Program-made: the position numbers and the translations under genes | The notes under the pieces: generated by a model | Seen by the model: the letters and a program-made list of their open reading frames with translations, nothing else | Database searches by the model: none | Told to the model about the DNA's origin: nothing | In this document: positions 7,965 through 16,431 of the stretch, one piece after another | Numbering within the stretch: position 1 is the first letter of the stretch | Layout: every line of letters starts with the position of its first letter | From: an uncultured Clostridia bacterium | GTDB lineage: Bacteria; Bacillota; Clostridia; Oscillospirales; Oscillospiraceae | Reading direction: 5' to 3' | NCBI GenBank assembly: GCA_947644595.1 | Contig: CANSAE010000006.1 | Coordinates: 1 to 64,000 of the forward strand | DNA: 64,000 bases

Positions 7965-9070
7965 TGGAATCCAAACGTCTGCGGGATTGTTCCCTGTTCC
8001 GGCTCGCAGTATTTGTGGTACTGCCGGTACTGATTGTTGTTGCCATGTGCGGCCGGGGCAATTATTACTCTGCCATGGTATGCACCTTTGCCATCAATGT
8101 TCTGCTGGCCGCCAGCTTGAACTTAGTCAACGGTTTTTCCGGCATGTTCTCCATGGGGCATGCGGCATTTATGGCAGTGGGCGCCTATATCTCCGCGTTT
8201 TTGACCCTGAGCCCTACGCAAAAGGCTTCCATGCTGCCGGGGCTCCCCCAGTGGCTGACGAATATCCAGATACCCTTACTGCCGGCCCTGCTGGTCGCCG
8301 GAATTGCCGCCGCTTTCGTGGCAGTGCTCATCGGTATCCCGGTGCTGCGGTTCAAGGGCCATTACCTGTCCGTGGCTACACTGGGCCTGATTGTCATCGT
8401 CCGGGCCGTGCTGGATAATTCCGATTCCGTCACCAACGGCCCCCGGGGCATTACGGGCCTGCCGAATCTGGCAACGCCCACGCTGATTTTCGCAGTGCTG
8501 ATGGTCTCATTGTTCATCATGTACCGGCTCATTCGCTCGTCTTACGGCCGTGGACTCATCGCCATGCGGGACGACGATGTGGCAGCGCAGAGTCTGGGCA
8601 TCAACCTGACTAGCAAGAAAATTTCCATTTTCTGTATCAGCGCCTTTTTCGCCGGCGTTGCCGGCGCCATGTGGGGCCATAATCAGACTGTTATTTCCGG
8701 CCAGTTCTTCTATTTTAATATGAGCTTCAAGGTGGTGCAGATCTCCATCATCGGCGGCATGGCCTCCCTGTCCGGTGCCGCGGTGGGTGCCCTGTTCATG
8801 ACCTTCGTGCCGGAGCTGCTGGCCCCGCTGGAAAGCGGCTTCAACCTGTTCGGCATGGCCATACCCAGCCTGTACGGAATCTCCAATATCATCATGGCGG
8901 TGTTCCTGATTTTGGTCATTATTTTCCGCCGCCAGGGACTGCTGGGCAGCAGCGAACTTCTGCTGGAAAGCTGGTTCAGCGGCAGCACCTATACCAGCCT
9001 GTTTAAGAAATCTGAATATCAGGAACTGGCAGCTGCTATCCGAGGCAAATTCAATCGGAAGCAAACCTAA
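7964..9070 (+). CDS. livM: Branched-chain amino-acid ABC transporter permease LivM
   Basis: A 368-residue membrane permease, partner of LivH. It has the family stretch LNLVNGFSGMFSMGHAAFMAVGAY, many hydrophobic helices, and an ATPase-contact loop near SLGINLTSKKISIF. The C-terminus has an extra hydrophilic tail of about 50 residues after RRQGLLGS, longer than in some homologues. The ATG overlaps the livH stop. The binding-protein gene follows after a 62-nt gap with its own strong ribosome site, which would allow it to be made in excess. Confidence 0.93.
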   Translation: MESKRLRDCSLFRLAVFVVLPVLIVVAMCGRGNYYSAMVCTFAINVLLAASLNLVNGFSGMFSMGHAAFMAVGAYISAFLTLSPTQKASMLPGLPQWLTNIQIPLLPALLVAGIAAAFVAVLIGIPVLRFKGHYLSVATLGLIVIVRAVLDNSDSVTNGPRGITGLPNLATPTLIFAVLMVSLFIMYRLIRSSYGRGLIAMRDDDVAAQSLGINLTSKKISIFCISAFFAGVAGAMWGHNQTVISGQFFYFNMSFKVVQISIIGGMASLSGAAVGALFMTFVPELLAPLESGFNLFGMAIPSLYGISNIIMAVFLILVIIFRRQGLLGSSELLLESWFSGSTYTSLFKKSEYQELAAAIRGKFNRKQT

Positions 9071-9132
9071 CTGAGCACTTCATCAGGCAACTGGTGTTTG
9101 CTATATACATCCAAAATTTTAGGAGGAGCAAT

Positions 9133-10326
9133 ATGAAAAACGTGAAAAGACTACTCGCGCTCGTTCTGGCTCTGGCCATGGTACTGACGCTGTGCGCCTG
9201 CGGCCCCAAGGAAGACAAAGGCAATGACAAGCAGGAAGAGAACAACACCACCGGCGATACCATCAAGGTCGGCGCCATGTTCAACATCACCGGCGGCCAG
9301 GCTTCTCTGGATGAGCCCAGCTACCGCGGCTTCAAGCTGTACTTCGACGAAGTGAACAAGGCCGGCGGCATCAACGGCCGTCAGATCGAGGTCGTGTCCT
9401 ACGACGGCAAGACCGATCAGACTGTCTGCGCCAACAATACCAGCAAGCTTATCGACGTGGACAAAGTCGTAGCCATCAGCGGCCTGTCCGACTCCAACTA
9501 CGCCTTTGCCGCCGGCAACGTGGCGCAGCAGAGCGGCGTACCCTTCGTATTCTCCGGCGCTACCACCCCCACCCTGAACGACATCGGCGACCAAGTGTTC
9601 CTGACCGCTTTCGGCGATGATATCTGCGCCTATGCCGCAGCGGACTACCTGACCGAAGAACTGAATATCACTAAGGTTTACATGCTCGTTGATCAGTCCA
9701 TGGACTTCACTACCACTCTGGCCCGCTGCTTCCAGGAGCGTCTGGAGAAAAACGGCGGCGAAGTCGTACTGACTGACAACTACATGAACAAGGACCCCGA
9801 CTTCTCTGCCCAGATCGACCGCTACCTGGCTGACAACAAGGGCGCAGAAGCCATCTTCCTGTCCAGCGTTCCCGATGATGTGGGCGTCATCACCAAGCAG
9901 TTCCGCGACCGCGGCGTCACCGATCTGATGATTTCCGGCGACGGCGCTGACACCCCCCTGCTGTATGAAGTCGCCGGCGAGGCCGCTACAGGTTTCCTGG
10001 TCTCTACCCACTGCTCCTTTGAAAATGAGGACCCCGCAGTGCAGGATTTCGTGAAACTATACACCGAGACCCAGGGCACCGCTCCCGAGAACGCTTTCGC
10101 CGCTCTGGGTTATGACGCTGCCCACATCATCGCCACCGCCATTGAGATGTGCGGCGACGATGTGACCCCCGCCAACGTGCGCGACAATCTGGAAGCCATC
10201 CAGAACCTGCGTCTGGTCACTGGCACTGTGTCCTACTCCGCTGGCAACCACATCCCCCAGAAGAGCGCCACCATCATCACCGTTGCTGATGACGGCTCCT
10301 TCAAGTTCGTTAAGGAGATCGGCTGA
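9133..10326 (+). CDS. livK: Branched-chain amino-acid ABC transporter substrate-binding lipoprotein LivK
   Basis: A 397-residue secreted binding protein. The N-terminus is a lipoprotein signal: MKNVKRLL, a hydrophobic core, then LCAC with lipidation expected at the last Cys. A short charged Lys/Asp/Glu/Asn linker follows, then a type I periplasmic-binding fold (IKVGAMFNITGGQASLDEPS...). The ATG at 9133 follows AGGAGGAGC; an upstream in-frame start at 9094 would put residues before the signal and is rejected. It anchors to the outer membrane face and feeds LivHM. Branched-chain amino acids are the default guess; other amides are possible. Confidence 0.93.
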   Translation: MKNVKRLLALVLALAMVLTLCACGPKEDKGNDKQEENNTTGDTIKVGAMFNITGGQASLDEPSYRGFKLYFDEVNKAGGINGRQIEVVSYDGKTDQTVCANNTSKLIDVDKVVAISGLSDSNYAFAAGNVAQQSGVPFVFSGATTPTLNDIGDQVFLTAFGDDICAYAAADYLTEELNITKVYMLVDQSMDFTTTLARCFQERLEKNGGEVVLTDNYMNKDPDFSAQIDRYLADNKGAEAIFLSSVPDDVGVITKQFRDRGVTDLMISGDGADTPLLYEVAGEAATGFLVSTHCSFENEDPAVQDFVKLYTETQGTAPENAFAALGYDAAHIIATAIEMCGDDVTPANVRDNLEAIQNLRLVTGTVSYSAGNHIPQKSATIITVADDGSFKFVKEIG

Positions 10327-10339
10327 TCGAATCCATACG

Positions 10340-10370
10340 CAAGATGAGGCAGATCACCTGCCTCATCTTG
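10340..10370 (+). terminator. Hairpin between livK and the creatininase gene
   Basis: CAAGATGAGGCAG (10340-10352) pairs with CTGCCTCATCTTG (10358-10370), a perfect 13-bp stem with a 5-nt loop. The tail TTCGTCTC is only weakly T-rich, so it may reduce rather than stop transcription into the next gene. Confidence 0.55.
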
Positions 10371-10405
10371 TTCGTCTCAAATGAATCTATACGGAGGTAA
10401 TTACC

Positions 10406-11167
10406 ATGGCAAATCATGAATTGATGAAGCTTACGTCCCATCAGGTCAAGGAAGGCGGCTACGACAAAGCCATCCTGGCCATCGGCTCCTGCGAAGCCCA
10501 TGGGCCCCACTTGGCGTCCGGCACAGATACCCTAGTGTCCCACATGCTGTCCTGCCAAATCGCGGACCGGGTCAAGGGCCTGCTGGTCCTGCCCCCCATC
10601 ACCGTAGGATACAGCGCCCATTACGACACCTTCCCCTTCACCCTGACCCTGGGTTATGAGACCGTGACCCAGGTCATCTACGAGTACATTGAGTCCTGCA
10701 TCCGCAACGGCATCACCCACATTTTCCTGCTCAACGGCCACGACGGCAACATCGCTCCTATTGAGATTGCCTCCCGCCGCATCAAGGAAAATTACCCGGA
10801 AGCCCGCATCGCGGCGCTGCCCGCCTGGTGGGTCACCGCCGGCGACCTGCTGCCCAAGGACACCTTCGAGGTCTGGGACGGCCTGGGTCACGCAGGCGAA
10901 GGCGAAAGCTCCATTGCTTACTATCTGTACCCCCAGTGGTGTGAACCGGAGCTGGCCAAGGGCTATGTCCCCGACAATCTGCCCGCCAATATCGACATCA
11001 AGTGGGACTTCTCCGAGCTGACCAATACCGCCGCCACTGGCGACCCCACCAAAGCCACTGCCGAAAAGGGCGAAAAAATGGCTAAGGCCCTGGTAGACTG
11101 CATTGTGGAGGCGTTGGAAACATTGGATAAAATGGGTTGGGATTATCGCACCAGCGCCATTAAATAA
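10406..11167 (+). CDS. Creatininase-family amidohydrolase
   Basis: A 253-residue metal-dependent hydrolase of the creatininase fold. The metal-ligand motifs are clear: GSCEAHGPHL with a following TD, LLNGHDGN, and HAGEGESS. Family members open lactam rings (creatinine) or act on formamide-like compounds such as mycofactocin or riboflavin-pathway intermediates, so the substrate cannot be named. GGAGGT precedes the ATG. It lies 80 nt after livK behind a hairpin, so it may hydrolyse something brought in by the transporter; this is inference from position only. Confidence 0.85.
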   Translation: MANHELMKLTSHQVKEGGYDKAILAIGSCEAHGPHLASGTDTLVSHMLSCQIADRVKGLLVLPPITVGYSAHYDTFPFTLTLGYETVTQVIYEYIESCIRNGITHIFLLNGHDGNIAPIEIASRRIKENYPEARIAALPAWWVTAGDLLPKDTFEVWDGLGHAGEGESSIAYYLYPQWCEPELAKGYVPDNLPANIDIKWDFSELTNTAATGDPTKATAEKGEKMAKALVDCIVEALETLDKMGWDYRTSAIK

Positions 11168-11172
11168 ATACG

Positions 11173-11203
11173 AAAAAGCACCGCTAACGCAGCGGTGCTT
11201 TTT
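11173..11203. terminator. Bidirectional terminator
   Basis: AAAAAGCACCGCT (11173-11185) pairs with AGCGGTGCTTTTT (11191-11203) around AACGC. It sits between the convergent creatininase and DUF305 genes and has T-runs on both strands. Confidence 0.9.
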
Positions 11204-11220
11204 TCATAAAGACATCCCAA

Positions 11221-11790
11221 TCACAGTTTTACGCCGGAATGCCGCAAAAGCGCCTCCATTTCCAGTACGCCCTGCTTCTGGGAACGGATGATTTCCTTTA
11301 ACATCGGCAAAAGCTCCGGACAATTCTCATATTGCAGTGCTGTCTCTGCCATATGAATGGCCCCCTCATGATGGGGAATCATTTCCCGCATAAAGTCCAC
11401 ATCAATGTGATTTGTGTCCGGCGCGGTTCCCATTTCCCGGAACATGATTGACATAACATTCCCAGTTCTGCGCTGATACAGTCCCACGTCCCGGGCGCAA
11501 TTTATACATACGCCACAGCAATTCAGCATCCCTTCCATTTCTGCAATGCCCCTGGTCTGCTCCGAAATAATCCCCCGCGCGATTTTCCGCAGAGCCGGGC
11601 TTGGGTCATACCACAATAAGTTTTTGGACATTTCGATTGCCGCCCGGTGATGCGGAATCATCTGCGCGATAAAGTTGTGGGAAATACTCATCCCCAATTT
11701 TGCACTGCACATGCCCCAGACCATTTCATCAAAAATTTGATAGAATCGCGACAAGTACTCCCTTGCATTTTCTGTTAATAACCGCTCCAA
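11221..11790 (-). CDS. DUF305 family protein with two four-helix repeats
   Basis: A 189-residue protein built of two DUF305 (ferritin-like) repeats. Each has the MIPHH motif: FIAQMIPHHRAAIEMSKN in the first half and FMREMIPHHEGAIHMAET in the second. A Cys-rich middle (CCGVCINCARD) lies between them. The His pairs and the Cys cluster suggest metal binding, as reported for copper-linked DUF305 proteins, but the role is not known. No signal peptide is seen, so it is probably cytoplasmic. The start is a TTG at 11790 with GGAGG upstream. It is the last chromosomal gene before the island edge. Confidence 0.8.
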   Translation of the reverse strand: MERLLTENAREYLSRFYQIFDEMVWGMCSAKLGMSISHNFIAQMIPHHRAAIEMSKNLLWYDPSPALRKIARGIISEQTRGIAEMEGMLNCCGVCINCARDVGLYQRRTGNVMSIMFREMGTAPDTNHIDVDFMREMIPHHEGAIHMAETALQYENCPELLPMLKEIIRSQKQGVLEMEALLRHSGVKL

Positions 11791-11848
11791 CTAAATGCCT
11801 CCAATCTGAGCCATCTTATGCCGACCCGAAAAGAGACGTTCTCCATAT

Positions 11849-11934
11849 AAAGAAAAAGCCCTCTGAAATCAGTTGATTTCAGAGGGCTTGGTCCGAGTGG
11901 GGAGACTTGAGCTCCCATCATCTAGCTCCCAAAG
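11849..11934 (-). repeat. Left attachment site: tRNA-Pro 3' fragment and terminator
   Basis: Positions 11889-11934 match the tRNA-Pro 3' half (37710-37755) at 42 of 46 bases, from the CCA end to the anticodon loop (CTCCCAAAG), then lose similarity. The adjoining 11849-11888 repeats the tRNA terminator (AAAGAAAAAGCCCTCTGA...). No gene lies between 11791 and 12087; the rest of that gap shows nothing further. Confidence 0.85.
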
Positions 11935-12087
11935 AAACCGACATTACTTTTTCCGGTGGTTTTCCGTGGGTTTTAGCCCGTTTCGCTCCGATTCCGTTAC
12001 TTTTCAGGCATCTTTGACGGTGTATTCTCCATGTGCTCCAACCGACGCTGTGGCAAGATATGTGGTCAAAGCTGAAACTGGGCTCTT

Positions 12088-12732
12088 TTATTTCTTTTTG
12101 GTTTCACCAAAATGCCGTTGGTAACACTCATTTATCGCTTCAGCATACAACGACCTTGAGTGTTTGTTAGAATCCGTATTCAGATTCTTCTTGTCCAAGT
12201 AAACGCCTAAAACTTCATCCCAGAGGTCCTTTTTTCTAAGGATCTCTGCTTTTCTTTCGAGATCTCGATATGGCTGTTTTTGAAACTCCCAAGTATAAGT
12301 ATTGGGTCGTTTGTTATATCGAATATATTGCTGTCCCTCCTCACAATCATAAACTATTGCGAAATCGCAGCTATGTAAAACGCGTGATTGCCGACGATTC
12401 TTATACTTAATTGTTAATACTCGAGTCGAGTCTTCACAAGGTGAATATCCATAGCTTGGCGCAACGTGGTCAAATGCTTCTCGTAAAATGTCTCTGATTT
12501 CTTTCGGCGTGTAGTCTTCATCATCGTCATTGACTTCGATATTAACATCAAAGTCAAATCCCTTGTTAGTCTTGGGATCATAGGTGATCATGTTACGCTT
12601 CGAACTGCCTATGAAGGTATACTTAAAAGTGAACTTATCTCTTACCTCATCTTGAACCATGTTGATGATTTCAATGAGTTCGCTTCTATACGGCGCAGCT
12701 TCTTTTCGGGACACATACTGAAAATGATACAT
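12088..12732 (-). CDS. Stand-alone Pol-beta-type nucleotidyltransferase
   Basis: A 214-residue protein with the nucleotidyltransferase signature: GSS at about 42-44, DFD at 60-62 in GFDFDVNIEV, and a possible third acidic residue in SCDFAIVY near 125. Family members transfer nucleotides to proteins, RNA or other nucleotides; MNT antitoxins and CD-NTases of CBASS share this core. No HEPN partner, effector or Cap gene is adjacent, so it is an orphan here. The ATG at 12732 has GGAGG 9 nt upstream. It lies between the left attachment site and the first internal attachment-like repeat, so it forms its own block. Function not assigned. Confidence 0.7.
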   Translation of the reverse strand: MYHFQYVSRKEAAPYRSELIEIINMVQDEVRDKFTFKYTFIGSSKRNMITYDPKTNKGFDFDVNIEVNDDDEDYTPKEIRDILREAFDHVAPSYGYSPCEDSTRVLTIKYKNRRQSRVLHSCDFAIVYDCEEGQQYIRYNKRPNTYTWEFQKQPYRDLERKAEILRKKDLWDEVLGVYLDKKNLNTDSNKHSRSLYAEAINECYQRHFGETKKK

Positions 12733-12870
12733 GTTCTATTCCTCCAAACTTATTTTCCCCACGCCTCCCATCTAGTCCTACCGAACTAAATCGTTGTATT
12801 ATAGCAGAGAAAACAGGTTTGTCAATACTTTTGGAGAAATATGTCCCAGCTCCGCTCCCCCATCCGCTTA

Positions 12871-12901
12871 TCAAATCCTGCGGCGCTATAAACAAAGAAA
12901 A
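12871..12901. repeat. Attachment-like repeat, copy 1
   Basis: The core CGCTATAAACAAAGAAAA is at 12884-12901, preceded by TCAAATCCTGCGG, which resembles the flank of the right-end copy at 37646. It separates the nucleotidyltransferase gene from the next small gene. The gap 12733-13061 holds this repeat and nothing else I can name. Confidence 0.8.
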
Positions 12902-13061
12902 AGGCGCTTCCCGTTTCATATGTCATTAAGTTATGGACATAATGTGGCGTAAGGAGGTCGTCTTTCTAAAATGATTCTGAAAACTCAGAGAGCGAATCAA
13001 GTTTTCCCTGGACTTCCGACCTTTTTTGTGGTATACGTGTGTGCTGCAAGGAGGCGAACTC

Positions 13062-13385
13062 ATGGAAAACAAATTACTGAAGGAACTGTATGATTGTTTC
13101 TACACCCTACCGAAACATTTAGCAGAGCAGCAGGAAGTGGAGGAATGCCATCAGGCACTCATCAAAGTGCTGGAAAAGCCGGAGCGTCGTTTGGTTCTTC
13201 AAATCATTGATGCCCAAAACCAAATCGCCGAAGTTATCTCCAGGGATAGCTTTGTCTCCGGATTTCGGTTGGCATGGAAGCTGTCTGCTGAATTGAATCG
13301 CTATGAAAATGAGCACCCAATCACTTGCCAAACAAGCAACGTGATGAGTGCTCATTTTATATCTGAGAAAGAATATGAAACATAA
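13062..13385 (+). CDS. Small conserved-type protein of unknown function (DUF6809-like)
   Basis: A 107-residue, mostly helical, charged protein (MENKLLKELYDCFYTLPKHLAEQ...). It looks like a small family common in clostridial mobile elements that I recall as DUF6809; this is from memory and not certain. AGGAGGCG sits 8 nt before the ATG at 13062, which fixes the start. No catalytic motif, signal peptide or membrane segment is seen. It is the only gene between attachment-like copies 1 and 2, a block of 559 bp. Confidence 0.65.
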   Translation: MENKLLKELYDCFYTLPKHLAEQQEVEECHQALIKVLEKPERRLVLQIIDAQNQIAEVISRDSFVSGFRLAWKLSAELNRYENEHPITCQTSNVMSAHFISEKEYET

Positions 13386-13430
13386 TGATCTCACCATAGA
13401 ATCCGTATATCAAAAGTCTCTATCCCCCTC

Positions 13431-13460
13431 CAATTTCTACGCCGCTATAAACAAAGAAAA
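13431..13460. repeat. Attachment-like repeat, copy 2
   Basis: The core CGCTATAAACAAAGAAAA is at 13443-13460. The upstream flank CAATTTCTACGC is nearly identical to that of copy 3 at 28143, so these two bracket the phosphorothioate block with 30-nt near-identical sites. Confidence 0.85.
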
Positions 13461-13618
13461 AGGCTCCCCCGCTCTGCCAGTTCTCTGAGAAAATCCTCCC
13501 GTATAAGCATAAATCGTGTGGATATATCATTTTCTTGATTCCTTTGCCAAAATATGCTATCATTATAAACAACGCTGTCAGTGTTGTGATAGGCTTGGCA
13601 GTACACGTACATAGAACA

Positions 13619-13646
13619 AAATGCCCTGCCGACTAGCAGGGCATTT
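13619..13646. terminator. Hairpin in the gap before the phosphorothioate operon
   Basis: AAATGCCCTGC (13619-13629) pairs with GCAGGGCATTT (13636-13646), 11 bp with a 6-nt loop. It could insulate the operon from upstream transcription. The rest of the 475-nt gap 13386-13860 shows no gene; a possible promoter is TTGAAA (13777) with TATTAA (13799). Confidence 0.65.
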
Positions 13647-13860
13647 ATCATATTGAAAGGACGGAAACAGGATCCGTTAACAAAGATGTACACCTGCCCG
13701 ACATCCCATCATGATAGTTTCATTTCAAGGAATCTCTGGTGGTCTGTACTACTACTTGACCACAGCTTGATGTTTTTTGAAAAAACAGAGAATTACAATA
13801 TTAAGCATATATAAAACTATTATCCAATACAGATTATTTTGTAGAAAGTAGGCGTGTATC

Positions 13861-14673
13861 ATGACAATCATTGAAGCGTTAAAAATAGTTATGGGAGCAT
13901 CTGAGCATGGACTGACCAGCAAAGAAGCCTACGAAGAAATCATCAAAAAAGACCTGTATCGTTTCCCTGCCAAAAAGCCAGATGCGGTAGTAAACAGCAC
14001 GATAAGACGTCATTGCTTTGGCCTTGACTTTCCAACTGCAAGTCCAATTAAGCACTTCAAAATAGTGGATTATAAAGGGAAAAAGCCGTGTTACGCATTA
14101 ATTGATTCAAGTTCTGGAGGAACTACATTAGATTTTCCTAAAGAGCCAAATCAATCAGATCTATTACCGGAAGAAAAAATACAGTTTTTTCAAAAAATTC
14201 ATATCTCAAATATTGAAGCGGAACTTAAGCAGCAGATTATGAACAATCATCCAAGCTTTTTTGAAAAGCTAATCGTTGATCTTCTACTTAAAATGGGCTA
14301 CGGCTATGACAAAGCATCTGGAATTGTCGTTGGTGGGCCACATGATGGTGGAATCGATGGAATAATAAGTGAGGACAAGCTTGGCTTAGATCTTATATAC
14401 CTACAGGCAAAACGCTATAAAGAAGGTAATACCGTAGGTCGTCATGATTTGCAAGCCTTTGTCGGTGCTATGCAAAATGTGCAAAAAGGTGTATTTATCA
14501 CAACATCTTCATTCACCAAAGAAGCGAAACAATATGCAGAGCAGCAACAGCAGAAAAACCTTAAACTAATTGACGGAGAAATGTTGAGTGCCTTGATGAT
14601 AAAATACGAAGTGGGTGTTACTGTGGAAAATAGCATCAAAATCTATCGATTAGATACAGCCTATTTTGAATGA
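13861..14673 (+). CDS. Mrr-like restriction endonuclease with HARE-HTH domain
   Basis: A 270-residue protein. Residues 1-70 look like a HARE-HTH winged helix (TIIEALKIVMGASEHGLTSKEAY). Residues about 130-250 form an Mrr-type PD-(D/E)xK nuclease: FFEKLIVDLLLKMGYG, then HDGGIDG, then IYLQAKRY, giving the D...QxK active site, then a strand leading to VFITTSSFTKEA. Mrr enzymes cut modified or foreign DNA. It is the first gene of the cluster, 16 nt before dptF and on the same strand. It may supply the nuclease for the Dpt restriction machinery or act separately. The ribosome site is weak. Confidence 0.8.
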   Translation: MTIIEALKIVMGASEHGLTSKEAYEEIIKKDLYRFPAKKPDAVVNSTIRRHCFGLDFPTASPIKHFKIVDYKGKKPCYALIDSSSGGTTLDFPKEPNQSDLLPEEKIQFFQKIHISNIEAELKQQIMNNHPSFFEKLIVDLLLKMGYGYDKASGIVVGGPHDGGIDGIISEDKLGLDLIYLQAKRYKEGNTVGRHDLQAFVGAMQNVQKGVFITTSSFTKEAKQYAEQQQQKNLKLIDGEMLSALMIKYEVGVTVENSIKIYRLDTAYFE

Positions 14674-14689
14674 TTAGGGGGAAACCAAA

Positions 14690-16429
14690 ATGGCTTGTAA
14701 TTTTTTACCTGAACTCAGCAAACTAAGGAAACTTTCCATGGAATCCGTAGAGAACACCGCGTCATTTGATGCCTTCAAAGAGTATCTTCACGTTCTTCGT
14801 CCAGTTGAAACTGATCTACGAAAGCTATTAGAAAAAGTCAACTCTAAGAATAAAAAAACGTTAGTTCTACTTTGTGGCAGCGCAGGTGACGGAAAGTCCC
14901 ATTTGATTTCCTACTTGCGCAACACAGATTCCGAGCATCTTTTAGACACATTTGAACTTTACAATGATGCCACCGAGAGTAGTGCTCCGAAGTTGACGGC
15001 CATTGATACATTAGCGGAGAAATTAGCTCCATTCAATGATGACAATTACATGAATGATGATGGTTTCAAGATGATCTTGGCAATTAATCTGGGAACTCTA
15101 AATAACTTTATTGAATCAGAAAAGGGTCAGTCATTCTCTGCTTTGAAAAAATACGTTGATTCGAACGACATCTTCTCAACATATATTCGCCCAAATACGT
15201 ATCAGGATAATAGCGTCTTTCAGCATGTTAACTTCTCAGATTACCAAATATTCACCCTCAAAGAAGATGGGGTAGGCACAAAATATCTAGAGGAACTCAT
15301 TGGAAAGGTGTTTCGGCCCGATGAGACAAATCCGTTTTATGTGGCATATACAAAAAATGCAAGCTGCACTCTATGTCAGACCTGTCCGGTGCGCCATAAC
15401 TTTGAGTTTATGACTTCCCCGGTACATCAAAAAGCAATTATCCGAAAAATTGTTGAAGTCGTAATTAAGGACAAAGCTATTGTTTCAACCAGAGACATTC
15501 TAAACCTCCTTTATGATATCCTTGTCCACCCTGACTTTGACTATACCACAATGTGTAAAGTTGGAACCTCTGACACAACATACTTGACCAAGTACATCCA
15601 ATATACAACGCCTATGTTGATGTATGAGTTTGACGACATCTCACCACTAATCAATGAAATTCGCAAGCATGATCTATTGAAGATTCGTCAATATGATATG
15701 GATGTTGATATGACGAGGTTTCACTCTCTTGAGAATATTTATGAGGCATTCACAGCTGCAACCATTAATACACCATATGAAAGGTTAAAAGATGCAACGA
15801 AAATCGCTGTTCTTGGCGGAATTAAAGCTGAACTTAAAAAACTGACTTATCGGTTTATTGTCAGGACAAAAGAGCTCAAAGAGGAATATCCGGCGAATGA
15901 ACAGCAGAGATTATTTGATGAGTATCTTCAGTATTTATACTATCAGAATAGCGGCAGTGAGAAAAAACTTCTAAAACTGTATGATGCAACAAAAAAAGCC
16001 GTCATGAATTGGGATGGGCAATTTGACAGCGATACAATTTGTATCGACGACTCAAATGAGAAGTTTTGGGTATTAGAGCAATTACTCATCAGGCCAGCCC
16101 CTTATAATACCCAGACTCCTACCCCTGGCGAAGTAGATAGATTCTCAACTACGTTAAAGCTGAGGTTTCGTAAGGAAGGTAGCTCAGATGAAACTGCCGA
16201 AATCAGTATGGATTATGCACTATTTGAGATGATTTGCGCTATGAAAAATGGTTATCGTCCCAATATGCACGACAAAAACCAGCACACGGACTTTGTAAGC
16301 TTCGTTCAACAGGTTATTGAGTTTGGAAATAAGGCTTCGCGAATTGTTTTGATCCCAAAAGATCATGAACACGACTATAAAGTCGTATTCGAAAAAACTG
16401 ATTTTGGATATGAATTCAAGGTGGTCTAA
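14690..16429 (+). CDS. dptF: DNA phosphorothioation-dependent restriction protein DptF
   Basis: A 579-residue P-loop protein of the DptFGH restriction complex, which attacks DNA lacking phosphorothioate marks. Walker A is GSAGDGKSH at about 63-71. A Cys cluster CTLCQTCPVRH at about 227-237 could bind metal or a cluster. The ribosome site AGGGGGA precedes the ATG. It is followed after 2 nt by dptG. Identity rests on the family-like sequence and on the dptG-dptH-dndBCDE neighbours, which together are diagnostic. AT-rich codon use sets it apart from the host genes. Confidence 0.9.
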   Translation: MACNFLPELSKLRKLSMESVENTASFDAFKEYLHVLRPVETDLRKLLEKVNSKNKKTLVLLCGSAGDGKSHLISYLRNTDSEHLLDTFELYNDATESSAPKLTAIDTLAEKLAPFNDDNYMNDDGFKMILAINLGTLNNFIESEKGQSFSALKKYVDSNDIFSTYIRPNTYQDNSVFQHVNFSDYQIFTLKEDGVGTKYLEELIGKVFRPDETNPFYVAYTKNASCTLCQTCPVRHNFEFMTSPVHQKAIIRKIVEVVIKDKAIVSTRDILNLLYDILVHPDFDYTTMCKVGTSDTTYLTKYIQYTTPMLMYEFDDISPLINEIRKHDLLKIRQYDMDVDMTRFHSLENIYEAFTAATINTPYERLKDATKIAVLGGIKAELKKLTYRFIVRTKELKEEYPANEQQRLFDEYLQYLYYQNSGSEKKLLKLYDATKKAVMNWDGQFDSDTICIDDSNEKFWVLEQLLIRPAPYNTQTPTPGEVDRFSTTLKLRFRKEGSSDETAEISMDYALFEMICAMKNGYRPNMHDKNQHTDFVSFVQQVIEFGNKASRIVLIPKDHEHDYKVVFEKTDFGYEFKVV

Positions 16430-16431
16430 GC

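Noticed and set aside
12000-12075. Possible decayed integrase 3' end on the minus strand next to the left attachment site
   Set aside because: A short run such as HGEYTVKDA looks like the tail of a tyrosine integrase, but it is too short and too degraded to support.
11873-12124. Open frame starting in the tRNA fragment (VRVGRLELP type peptide)
   Set aside because: This peptide is a well-known artefact of translating tRNA 3' ends; the same appears at 37709. No ribosome site.
13445-13693. Minus-strand 82-codon frame after attachment-like copy 2
   Set aside because: It runs through a terminator-like hairpin and into the attachment repeat, with no convincing start or family.
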